A stretch of 13,348 nucleotides of DNA from assembly GCA_016209585.1 (NCBI GenBank), contig JACQVU010000496.1:1-13348 (forward strand). Direction: 5' to 3'. Positions 6,608-13,348 of this stretch are shown here, piece by piece. Under the pieces are notes generated by a model that was not told the DNA's origin, ran no database searches, and saw only the letters and a program-made list of their open reading frames with translations. The first letter of the stretch is position 1, and each line of letters begins with the position of its first letter. This stretch comes from Planctomycetota bacterium. Its GTDB lineage: Bacteria; Planctomycetota; UBA8742; JACQVU01. The translations under genes were made by a program, and so were the position numbers.

Positions 6608-6704
6608 CGCGTTCCCCTCGGCGCGGGAATTGGGGGCGGAAATGGCGGGAATGGCGGGAAAGGCGGGAATGGCGGGCGCGTTCCCCTCGCCGCGGAAATC
6701 GGGG
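6608..6704. repeat. 28-bp direct repeat pair flanking a 9-bp x4 tandem repeat
   Basis: Two copies of a 28-bp element (6608-6635 and 6677-6704) begin with the identical CGCGTTCCCCTCG and differ at three positions. Between them lie four units of AATGGCGGG (6641-6649, 6650-6658, 6668-6676, with AAAGGCGGG at 6659-6667). The cluster fills nearly half of the 220-bp gap between rlmN and the restriction-modification gene, about 90-190 bp before its start. A small GC hairpin (GGCGGG 6567-6572 with CCCGCC 6583-6588) at the rlmN stop is the only terminator-like sequence. No gene is seen in this gap. Role unknown: iterated protein-binding site, mobile-element scar or slippage product. Confidence 0.8.
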
Positions 6705-6726
6705 TGCTATCGGTCGCCGGCCCCGG

Positions 6727-6732
6727 TATATT
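6727..6732 (+). promoter_or_regulatory. Possible -10 element of the restriction-modification gene
   Basis: TATATT (five of six to TATAAT) is the one AT-rich hexamer in a GC-rich gap and lies 64 bp before the ATG at 6796. The hexamer at the -35 distance (GTGCTA, 6704-6709) matches only three bases, so a promoter here would need an activator or is not real. It starts 22 bp after the second 28-bp repeat. Confidence 0.25.
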
Positions 6733-6795
6733 CCCCGGCCGGGCGCAGAAGAACCTCGTGGGGAACAGGGCGCCGCAGGCGCGCGGCGAGGCGGG

Positions 6796-9700
6796 ATGGG
6801 GCGTCACGAGGAAGCGATCCAGGTCATCGTCGAGTACGCCGGCAACGTCGCTCGCGTGAAAAGCGAAGCGGGGCGACGCGATCTGTTTTCGAACCTGCTG
6901 CAGCGCGCGTTCGACGACAACCCCAGGCGGGGGGCGGACTTCTCAGCCTCTTTCGAGCGGGGAGTAACGTACGAAGTCGGCGCGGCGGGCATCGTGCGCC
7001 AGGGCCGCGTCGACGCGATGCTCGGCTCAGCCATCATCGAGTTCAAGGTCGATCTCGAAGCGGATCGCGCCACGGCGCGCGACGAGATGCGCGCCTACGC
7101 CGCCGGGCTGGCGCGAGACCTGAAACTGGACGACATTCCCTTCACCGGGATCGCCACCGACGGCCTCACGTTCGAGCGATATCGGCTCTGGTTCCGGGAA
7201 CCCGGCGTCGCCTCCGTCGACAACGTCGACCTCGAGTTGTGCGACTCGCTGCGCCTGTCGCCCACGCCCGAGTCCGCGAACGACTTCTTCTGGTTCATTC
7301 ATCGCACGCTGCTCCAGGGGGGAGATCGCGAGCCGACGCCCGCCGCCTTCCAACGGGATTTCGGCGGTAAGAGCGTGGCGTTCCGCACGCTCAGCCGGCT
7401 ACTGGGCGAGGCGTGGGCGCTGGTGAAGAGCGACTCCGACGCGCGCCTGGCGCGCGGCCAGTGGGCCAAGTTCCTGCAGTTCAGTTACGGCGAGAAGGTG
7501 GCTGAGGGGAAGGAGGGCGACCGGCTCTACTGCACGCACACCTACCTCGCGTGCCTCTCGAAGTTCATGGTCTGGGCCGCCTTCGTCGGCGAAACGGCCG
7601 GCCGCGACGTGAGCGCCGTCGTCCGCGACGTGATAACGGGCGAGAGTTTCACCCGGCTTGGCATCCAGGGGGCGGAAGATCGCGACGTGTTCCACTGGGT
7701 TCTCAAGCCCGCCGCGTCCACCGTGCTCAAGACCGGCTGGACGCGGCTCTTCAGTGACCTGCGCGCCTACGACCTGCGCCTCCTGCACGCCGACGTTTTG
7801 AAGGTGCTCTACGAGGAACTGGTCGATCCCAAGGACCGCCACGACCTGGGCGAGTACTACACCCCCGACTGGCTCTGCGCGAAAGTGGTTGAGGAGATGC
7901 TCCCGGACGAGGCGTTCGAGTATGGCGTGCCGTCGATCCTGGACCCCGCATGTGGATCGGGGAGTTTCCTGATGGCCGTCATCCGGCGCATCAAGGAGGC
8001 GCTGGCGGAGCAACACGATCCACCCGACGTGGCCAAGTTGATCATGAGCCGCGTCATGGGGTTCGACATTCACCCGCTGGCGGTGACGGTCGCTCGGGCC
8101 AATTACTTGCTCGCGCTTGGCAAATCGGCCCGACATGGCTACCACCGCATCGTCGTGCCGGTGTACCTGGCCGACTCCATGGTTGAAGAGCGTGTCGCGC
8201 CCAGCGGCGACGAAACCAGGCCCATCAGTTTCGAAGGTGGCGTGAGCATCCGTATCGGCGAACCGCCGCGCCCGCAGGTTCCCGTGCCGCCTGTTGACTA
8301 CGACTGCTTCATCGACACGGCGAAACTTGTGGCGGAGGAGGTGGAGAAAGGGGAGTCGATGTCCGACGACGCCCTCGCCAACGTGGCACGGCGAATGATG
8401 CCGGATTTTCGGCAGGCGGAGCGCGTCAACCTGGAGCAGATTGTCACGTCGATTCGGATGCTGGGTACGCAGATGGGGGAACTGGCGCGGCAGGGGCAGA
8501 ACACCATCTGGGCCTTCATCGCCCGCAACTTCTACCGGCCGCTGCTGGCGGGAAGCACGGGTTTCGACATGGTGGTGGGAAATCCGCCGTGGCTCTCGTT
8601 CCGGTACGTCACCAACCCCAAGTACAAACGCAAGATGGAGGCGTTCGCGGTGGAGCGGTACGGCGTCTGCTCGAACCTATCGAGTTTGCGGACGCAGACG
8701 GAACTGGCCACGACCTTCCTTTTGCACGCCGCGAAGTACTACACCAAGCGCAAGACCGGGCGCCTGGCGATGGTGATGCCGCGCTCGCTCTTCTCCGCCG
8801 ATCAGCACCAGAAGTTCCGGGAAGGGCCGGACGGGCCGGACGCCAAGCACTTCCGCGTCACGAAGGTGTGGGACCTGGGCGACGTGACGCCGCTCTTCAA
8901 CGTGCCGGCATGCGTGGTCTTCGCGAAAACGTCGCTCCGCGCCAAAGAGACGCGGGAGGAAATCCCGGGCGAGCGCATGGAAGGGCGACTCTCTCAACGG
9001 GAAGCGCCGCGGGCGGAAGTCGAGAAGCGCCTTCATCGCAAGAAGACGACCTGGCGGCTGGCGCGCATGGGCAAGCGGAGCGCGTGGACGGACGAGGCGA
9101 CGGCTCTTCAAACGAGTGAACCGTCGCACTACGCGCCGTTGTTCTTCCAGGGCGCGACCATCGTGCCGCGCAACGCGTTTTTCGTTCGCGTTCCCGGTGG
9201 CCTGCCGAAAGAGATGGAAGCCGAGGTGTGGGTCGAGACCGACGAAGAACAGGCTCGCACGGCCAAGGAACCGTGGAAGGCGCTTCGTTTCAAAGGACAG
9301 GTGGCGCGCCGGTTCATCTTCAAGTCCGCTCTGGCGAAACATCTTCTGCCGTTCGCCACCGACGGCGACCTGGCCGACGTCGTCCTTCCGCTCCTTCTTC
9401 CGTCGGGCAAACGCGCGGGAACGCCGCGCCTGTTGACGAGCCGGCGACTTCGCGACGAGGGACAGGTGCTCACCGCGCGGTATTTCGGTGAGGTGGAGAA
9501 GGCGTGGGAAGAGCACAAGAAGGCCGCGGCCAGCGAGAGGACGACCGCAGTGCTTGACCGTATCGATTACAACAAGGGCGCGACCTCCCAGCGGTTCGGG
9601 AAGCGGTACGTGGTCCTGTACGCGGCGTCTGGTACGCACCCGGTGGCGGCGTGGATCGATCGCCGCTCGCTTTCGTCGGTGTTCGTGACCGATCACAAGA

Positions 9701-10059
9701 CGTATCGTTTCGAAACCGACAACAGCGACGAGGCAGCCTATCTCTGCGCCGTTCTCAACGCGGCGGTTGTCGCAAAAATGGTGAAGCCGTTCCAATCCCG
9801 CGGCTTGCTTGGAGAGAGGGATATTCACAAGAAGATTCTGGACCTGCCGATCCCCGAGTTCCAGCCGAAGCGCAAGGCCCACGCGACGCTCGCCGCGCTC
9901 GGCCTTCGATGCGCCCACGCGGCTGAAGAGGCTCGCAAGACGCTGAAGGGCAAGGCCATCGGCGCGCGTCGAACCGCCGTTCGGCTGGCGTTGACCGATG
10001 AACTGAATCGCATCGATGAACTCGTGACCGCGCTGCTCGGCCCGAACGCCGACGCGTGA
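6796..10059 (+). CDS. Type IIG-like restriction-modification enzyme (PD-(D/E)XK nuclease + N6-adenine methylase + specificity domain)
   Basis: A 1087-aa single-chain protein. The N-terminal part contains a PD-(D/E)XK nuclease signature: D73, then E82-F-K84 in GRVDAMLGSAIIEFK, with an upstream helical Glu at 54 or 60. Next comes LGEYYTPDWL (351-360), the lead-in typical of N6-adenine methylases. SAM-binding motif I is DPACGSGSF (383-391), GFDIHPLAV begins at 422, and catalytic motif IV is NPPW (596-599). The C-terminal third (from about 775; FFQGATIVPRN, GLLGERDIHKKILDLPIPEF) looks like a target-recognition domain. All catalytic residues are present, so it should both cut and methylate. The ATG at 6796 has GAGG 4 nt upstream; the in-frame extension to 6535 translates the Arg-rich repeat region and overlaps rlmN, so I reject it. 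No partner restriction or specificity gene is nearby. A BREX PglX-type methylase is less likely because of the nuclease motif. Confidence 0.87.
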   Translation: MGRHEEAIQVIVEYAGNVARVKSEAGRRDLFSNLLQRAFDDNPRRGADFSASFERGVTYEVGAAGIVRQGRVDAMLGSAIIEFKVDLEADRATARDEMRAYAAGLARDLKLDDIPFTGIATDGLTFERYRLWFREPGVASVDNVDLELCDSLRLSPTPESANDFFWFIHRTLLQGGDREPTPAAFQRDFGGKSVAFRTLSRLLGEAWALVKSDSDARLARGQWAKFLQFSYGEKVAEGKEGDRLYCTHTYLACLSKFMVWAAFVGETAGRDVSAVVRDVITGESFTRLGIQGAEDRDVFHWVLKPAASTVLKTGWTRLFSDLRAYDLRLLHADVLKVLYEELVDPKDRHDLGEYYTPDWLCAKVVEEMLPDEAFEYGVPSILDPACGSGSFLMAVIRRIKEALAEQHDPPDVAKLIMSRVMGFDIHPLAVTVARANYLLALGKSARHGYHRIVVPVYLADSMVEERVAPSGDETRPISFEGGVSIRIGEPPRPQVPVPPVDYDCFIDTAKLVAEEVEKGESMSDDALANVARRMMPDFRQAERVNLEQIVTSIRMLGTQMGELARQGQNTIWAFIARNFYRPLLAGSTGFDMVVGNPPWLSFRYVTNPKYKRKMEAFAVERYGVCSNLSSLRTQTELATTFLLHAAKYYTKRKTGRLAMVMPRSLFSADQHQKFREGPDGPDAKHFRVTKVWDLGDVTPLFNVPACVVFAKTSLRAKETREEIPGERMEGRLSQREAPRAEVEKRLHRKKTTWRLARMGKRSAWTDEATALQTSEPSHYAPLFFQGATIVPRNAFFVRVPGGLPKEMEAEVWVETDEEQARTAKEPWKALRFKGQVARRFIFKSALAKHLLPFATDGDLADVVLPLLLPSGKRAGTPRLLTSRRLRDEGQVLTARYFGEVEKAWEEHKKAAASERTTAVLDRIDYNKGATSQRFGKRYVVLYAASGTHPVAAWIDRRSLSSVFVTDHKTYRFETDNSDEAAYLCAVLNAAVVAKMVKPFQSRGLLGERDIHKKILDLPIPEFQPKRKAHATLAALGLRCAHAAEEARKTLKGKAIGARRTAVRLALTDELNRIDELVTALLGPNADA

Positions 10060-10148
10060 GGTCGAAACCGCAGCTTCTCCCTCACTCCCTCACCCTCACC
10101 GGCGCGGGCGTCGGCGCCCCGCCGCGTTCGCTTGGCGTGGCTCGCCGG

Positions 10149-10177
10149 TGGACTTTTTCTTCAGGATCGGCGATATT
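10149..10177 (+). promoter_or_regulatory. Weak candidate promoter for the 10233-13348 gene run
   Basis: TGGACT (10149-10154) and GATATT (10172-10177) are 17 bp apart and each match four of six consensus bases. They lie 56 bp before the ATG at 10233, in the only gap (10060-10232) large enough for a promoter of the downstream genes. The start of this gap holds pyrimidine-rich CCCTCAC repeats (about 10078-10099) with no evident function. Confidence 0.25.
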
Positions 10178-10232
10178 CGCGTCACCGTCAGCCCCCGGCG
10201 ACCGCGTCTTCCCCCATCCACCAGCGACCGGT

Positions 10233-10655
10233 ATGGCCTCATTCGACGACGATTTCTTCAGCCTGCTCGTGGTGAACGCGGGGTTCGCCACGCAGAAACA
10301 GGTGGAAGAGTGCCTCCACGCCAAGGAGGCTGACGGGAAGGCCCGCCACCTGGGGTGGTGGCTGGTCTCCAAGGGCTATCTCGACCAGCGCCGTTTGGAG
10401 ATGTTGATCAACATCCAGACGCGGGACGTGGAGGATCGGCCGCCGATCTCCGAGGCCGAGAACCTGATCCTGGCCGACATCATGGAGATGAAGACGCTCG
10501 CGGCGCACGGCGACGTTGAGGGGTGCGAGCGCACGCTCGCCCGCATCGAGGCGCTGGAGCCATACGTCCAACTGGCCAAGGTGCTGGTGGTGAAGGCCCA
10601 AGTGGCGCAGGGCGAGATCGGCAAGAGCAATCGCGTGCCGCCCGTGCCCGAATGA
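10233..10655 (+). CDS. Small protein of unknown function with GspE-N/MshEN-like helical motif
   Basis: A soluble 140-aa protein without signal peptide or membrane segment. Its first half (LLVVNAGFATQKQVEECLHAK and then LGWWLVSKGYLDQRRLEML) has two successive units of the type 'L-x-x-x-G-hydrophobic-x-T/D-x-x-Q/R-x-x-x-hydrophobic'. This pattern resembles the N-terminal domains of type II secretion/pilus ATPases (MshEN/GspE-N) and similar segments in planctomycete signalling proteins. The second half is helical and acidic (residues 78-128, TPR-like spacing) and ends in a short Pro-rich tail. I do not recognise a named family. The ATG at 10233 has no Shine-Dalgarno sequence; the reading frame is open back to 10056, but that part is Pro/Arg-rich and not protein-like. 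Its stop overlaps the start of the next gene (ATGA), so the two are probably translationally coupled. Confidence 0.8.
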   Translation: MASFDDDFFSLLVVNAGFATQKQVEECLHAKEADGKARHLGWWLVSKGYLDQRRLEMLINIQTRDVEDRPPISEAENLILADIMEMKTLAAHGDVEGCERTLARIEALEPYVQLAKVLVVKAQVAQGEIGKSNRVPPVPE

Positions 10656-11245
10656 TCGCCGGCGCCGCCATGAGCGCCGTGGCGTTCGAGTGCTCCCGCC
10701 GCGAGGCGTTCGGTTTCGTTCTCGCGGGGGGCGGCGCGTTCCTGGCGTTGGTCGGTCTCTCGGCATGGACCCGCCGCCTCGACCTGCTGGCGGCGGCGCT
10801 CTGTGTCGGCCCCTTGCTGGCCGGGACGCACGCCGTGCTGGACCAGACCGGCAGCGGCTTGGCCGCGGGAGGCGTGCTGGCGCTGGGGGCGATGCTCCTG
10901 GCGGCGTGGGTCGTGGGCCCGGCGGAGGTGGCGCTGAATCCGGGCCTGGCCGTGCCGGTGGCGCTGCTCGTCGTCGGTCTGGCGTCCGGCGCGCATCCGC
11001 GCGCGCGGCGGCTCCAGATCACCGGGGAGGGGCTGCGGGCGGAGTGGGCCACGCGGTTCCGGGAGTTTTCCTGGGAAGAGATCGCCGAAATTCGTTTCAA
11101 ACGGCGGGGGCCGGTGGCGTATGAGATCACTCTGGTCGCGGGCGCGGCGTTGCACACCATCCGGGGAACCACCGACCGTCCCCGCGACCTCTTGGATGCG
11201 CTCCGCTCCGTCACGGGCGCGCTCAACATTCCGTTTGTCCAGTAG
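10652..11245 (+). CDS. Membrane protein with C-terminal PH-like domain, unknown function
   Basis: A 197-aa protein with four predicted membrane helices (about 20-39, 43-63, 70-89 and 97-114), followed by a soluble domain of about 80 residues. That domain begins RRLQITGEGLRAEWATRF and contains FSWEEIAEIRFKR. The alternating short strands and the 'W-x-x-I-x-x-I' step resemble bacterial PH-like domains (bPH_2 type) that sit next to membrane helices; this is fold-level similarity only. It starts on the ATGA that ends the 140-aa gene, which argues for co-translation; an internal ATG at 10670 (residue 7) is an alternative start. The gap to the M20 deacetylase is only 16 bp, so all may be one transcript. 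No function can be assigned. Confidence 0.8.
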   Translation: MIAGAAMSAVAFECSRREAFGFVLAGGGAFLALVGLSAWTRRLDLLAAALCVGPLLAGTHAVLDQTGSGLAAGGVLALGAMLLAAWVVGPAEVALNPGLAVPVALLVVGLASGAHPRARRLQITGEGLRAEWATRFREFSWEEIAEIRFKRRGPVAYEITLVAGAALHTIRGTTDRPRDLLDALRSVTGALNIPFVQ

Positions 11246-11261
11246 CCCACGCCTCGGTCCG

Positions 11262-12341
11262 ATGTCCGCCCGCGCGCCCGTCGACGTCGTCGCCCTCCTC
11301 TCCCGGCTGCTGGCCATTCCGTCGATCTCGAAGCATGAAGCGGAGAAGGTGGCGTTCCTGGCGGCCTTCTTCCGCGAGCGGGGCGCCGCGCCGGTGGTGG
11401 AGGGGCGCAACCTGCTGGTGGCGCGCGGCCACGGCCCGCAGGCGCTGCTGCTCAACACCCACACCGACACGGTGCCCGACAGCCCGTCGTGGACGCGCCA
11501 GCCCTTCAGCGGCGAGATAGCGGAAGGCCGCGTGCATGGCCTGGGCGCCACCGACGCTCAAGGTTGCCTGGCGGCGATGTGCGCGGCCTTCCTCGGAGCG
11601 GCGTTCGACGAGGCGCGCGGGCGCCTCCTGCTGGCCGCCACCTGCGACGAAGAGACCGGCGGCGAGGGGCTTGAGAAGTTCATCGGCGAAATCCGCCAGC
11701 GCCACGGCCTTCCGGCGGCGGTGGTGGTGGGCGAGCCGACCGACCTGGCCATCTGCGTCGGCCAGCGCGGGCTGTTGCGGCTGGTCACGCGGGCGCGCGG
11801 TCGGGCGTGCCACGCCTCCCGGCCGCACGAGGGCGAGAACGCGCTGCTCGCCGCCGCCCGCGACGCGCTGGCGGGCGAGGAGGTGGCCGCGGCGCTGCCC
11901 GGCGAACATCCGCTGCTGGGCCGCACGACGGTCGTGCCCACGATGATCTCCGGCGGGGTGAAGGCCAACGTCGTGCCCGACCTGGTGGAGATCACCTGGG
12001 ACGTGCGCACCATTCCGAACTACGGCAACGACCGCACGCTGGAGGTCTTTCGCTCGAAGGTGCGCTCGGAAGTGATCGTGAAGTCGTCGCGCTTCCACCC
12101 CATCGTCACCGACCCGGTCGCGGACATTGTGGTCGCCGCGCGCGAGGCATTGGGAACCCCGGTGCGCGGCTTCGGCGGCATCTCCGACCTCTTCTGGGCG
12201 CGCGAATCGCCCGGCGTCATCGTCGGGCCGGGAAAACCGGAGCAGTCTCACACCGCCGACGAGTTCATCCTCGTCGACGACCTCACCGCCGGCGCGTCCG
12301 CCTACCGCCGGCTGATCGAGCGGTTTTTCGACCATGGGTAA
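11262..12341 (+). CDS. argE: M20-family deacetylase, probably N-acetylornithine or N-acetylcitrulline deacetylase (ArgE-type)
   Basis: A 359-aa cytoplasmic di-zinc amidohydrolase of the M20/ArgE/DapE family. Metal and catalytic residues are all visible: H67 and D69 (NTHTDTVP), bridging D98 (GATDAQG), general base E130 with metal ligand E131 (CDEETGGEG), E158 (GEPTDL) and H330 (SHTADEF). The lid/dimer domain sits between, with RGRACHASRPHEGENAL. ArgE enzymes remove the acetyl group from N-acetylornithine. The stop overlaps argH by 8 nt, which ties it to arginine synthesis, but sequence alone does not separate ArgE from N-acetylcitrulline deacetylase (the Xanthomonas-type route), LysK or DapE. 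The ATG at 11262 fits the usual family N-terminus; the open frame upstream to 11121 overlaps the membrane protein and is out of character. There is no clear Shine-Dalgarno sequence. Confidence 0.88.
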   Translation: MSARAPVDVVALLSRLLAIPSISKHEAEKVAFLAAFFRERGAAPVVEGRNLLVARGHGPQALLLNTHTDTVPDSPSWTRQPFSGEIAEGRVHGLGATDAQGCLAAMCAAFLGAAFDEARGRLLLAATCDEETGGEGLEKFIGEIRQRHGLPAAVVVGEPTDLAICVGQRGLLRLVTRARGRACHASRPHEGENALLAAARDALAGEEVAAALPGEHPLLGRTTVVPTMISGGVKANVVPDLVEITWDVRTIPNYGNDRTLEVFRSKVRSEVIVKSSRFHPIVTDPVADIVVAAREALGTPVRGFGGISDLFWARESPGVIVGPGKPEQSHTADEFILVDDLTAGASAYRRLIERFFDHG

Positions 12342-13348
12342 CGGCGGAGATGGACGTGGCCGCGCGGCGGGCGGCAAGGCCTGGGGCGGACGGTTTCGCG
12401 AGCCGACCGACCCGGCGGTGGAGCGGTTGAACGCGAGCATCGGTTTCGACATCCGGCTCGCGCGGCATGACGTTGAAGGCTCCATCGCTCACGCCCGCAT
12501 GCTGGGGCGGCGGGGGATCATCCCGCCCGCCGACGCCCGCGCCATCGAGCGCGGCCTTCGCCAGGTGGCTCGCGAGGTGGAGACGGGGCGCTTCCAGCCC
12601 ACGGTGGGCGATGAGGACGTTCACATGGCCATCGAGCGGCGGCTCGTCGAACTCATCGGCCCCGCCGGCAAGCGGCTGCACACCGGCCGGTCGCGCAACG
12701 ACCAGGTGGCGCTGGACACGCGGCTCTACCTGCGGGAGGCAAGCGGCGAGATTCGCGCGCAGGTCCACGCCCTCATCCGCTGTTTGTTGACGGCGGCCGA
12801 GCGTCACGCCAGCGTGCTGATGCCGGCGTACACGCACCTGCAACCGGCGCAACCGGTGCTTTTCGCGCACCACCTGTGCGCCTACGGCGAGATGCTGGCG
12901 CGGGACCTCGCTCGCCTGCGCGACGCGGCGGGGCGGGCGGACGAGATGGCGCTGGGGTCGGGCGCGTGCACCGGCACGACCTTTCCGCTGGACCGGGAGG
13001 CGGTGCGGCGGGCGCTGGGTTTCGCGCGGTTGACGCGGAACTCGCTCGACGCGGTGGCTGACCGCGACTTCATTCTGGAGTTCGAGGCCGCGGCCGCGAT
13101 CCTGATGATGCACCTGTCGCGCCTGGCGGAGGAGTTGATCCTCTGGTCGTCGCGGGAGTTCGGGTTCGTGGAGTTTTCCGACGCCGTGACCACGGGGTCG
13201 TCGATGATGCCGCAGAAGCGCAACCTCGACGGCGCGGAACTGGTGCGCGGCAAGGCCGGGCGGGTGTTCGGCCGGCTCCTGGCGCTGCTGACCACGATGA
13301 AGGGGTTGCCGCTGGCCTACAACAAGGACTTGCAGGAAGACAAAGAGG
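12334..13348 (+). CDS. argH: Argininosuccinate lyase (C-terminus cut by window edge)
   Basis: ArgH splits argininosuccinate into arginine and fumarate, the last step of arginine synthesis; it is a cytoplasmic homotetramer. About 338 of the usual 450-470 residues are present. Motifs in order are KAWGGRF (15-21), DEDVHMAIERRL, LHTGRSRNDQVALD (from 115), YTHLQPAQP with catalytic His 168, GSGACTGTTFPLDR, and the fumarase/lyase superfamily loop TGSSMMPQK (287-295) with the catalytic Ser at 289/290. After this loop the usual K-N-P-D reads R296-N-L298-D, a conservative change at Arg and an unusual Leu for Pro. The N-terminal 14 residues are Gly/Arg-rich and may be a non-conserved extension. The start ATG overlaps the stop of the M20 deacetylase by 8 nt, indicating an operon. 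Confidence 0.96.
   Translation, partial: MGNGGDGRGRAAGGKAWGGRFREPTDPAVERLNASIGFDIRLARHDVEGSIAHARMLGRRGIIPPADARAIERGLRQVAREVETGRFQPTVGDEDVHMAIERRLVELIGPAGKRLHTGRSRNDQVALDTRLYLREASGEIRAQVHALIRCLLTAAERHASVLMPAYTHLQPAQPVLFAHHLCAYGEMLARDLARLRDAAGRADEMALGSGACTGTTFPLDREAVRRALGFARLTRNSLDAVADRDFILEFEAAAAILMMHLSRLAEELILWSSREFGFVEFSDAVTTGSSMMPQKRNLDGAELVRGKAGRVFGRLLALLTTMKGLPLAYNKDLQEDKE

Noticed and set aside
6641..6676. The 9-bp units as a CRISPR or plasmid iteron array.
   Set aside because: The units are contiguous and too short for CRISPR, and no replication or cas gene is present.
6535..6795. An 87-residue N-terminal extension of the type IIG enzyme.
   Set aside because: It overlaps rlmN and translates the repeat cluster into Arg/Trp-rich low complexity; the ATG at 6796 has an upstream GAGG and begins normal protein sequence.
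10056..10232. A 59-residue N-terminal extension of the 140-aa protein starting at the end of the type IIG gene.
   Set aside because: The extension is Pro/Arg/Ser-rich and lacks conserved character; protein-like sequence begins at the ATG at 10233.

Overview
This is a 13.3 kb window of GC-rich bacterial chromosome with eight protein-coding genes and no RNA genes, insertion sequences or CRISPR array that I can see. The organism is most likely an environmental member of a phylum such as Planctomycetota. The grounds are a DUF1800/DUF1501 gene pair, AACCCAG-type heptamer repeats between genes, poor Shine-Dalgarno sites and a small protein resembling planctomycete signalling and secretion domains. 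This placement is inference and is not firm.

Layout. On the minus strand, 1-2800 holds a probable two-gene operon: a DUF1800 protein (1073-2800), then a DUF1501 protein with a twin-arginine signal (1-1004, cut by the left edge). A 206-bp AT-richer divergent region (2801-3006) follows. On the plus strand come a long quinol-NO-reductase-family gene (3007-5286), rlmN (5502-6575), a single-chain type IIG-like restriction-modification enzyme (6796-10059), and a tight run of four genes: a 140-aa protein of unknown function (10233-10655), a 197-aa membrane protein overlapping it by ATGA (10652-11245), an M20 deacetylase of ArgE type (11262-12341) and argH (12334 to beyond the right edge).

The most important item is the 759-aa gene at 3007-5286. 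It has the full architecture of quinol-dependent NO reductase (NorZ/qNOR) and keeps all the heme ligands. However, it carries the substitutions described for the putative nitric oxide dismutase (NOD) of Methylomirabilis. The second His of the FeB His-His pair is Asn (N530), the active-site Glu 21 residues later is Gln (Q551), and two quinol-site acids are lost (Glu to Asn304, Asp to Gly725). I therefore call it nod, the enzyme proposed to turn 2 NO into N2 + O2. It appears to be its own transcription unit: a good sigma-70-like promoter whose 17-bp spacer contains a perfect inverted repeat, and a strong hairpin starting at the stop codon. No other denitrification gene is in the window, so NO would come from elsewhere in the genome or from the community.

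The remaining genes are a mixture: rRNA/tRNA modification (rlmN), defence (the type IIG enzyme, preceded by an unusual repeat cluster) and the end of arginine biosynthesis (ArgE-like plus ArgH). All gene calls rest on reading motifs by eye; no database search was run.
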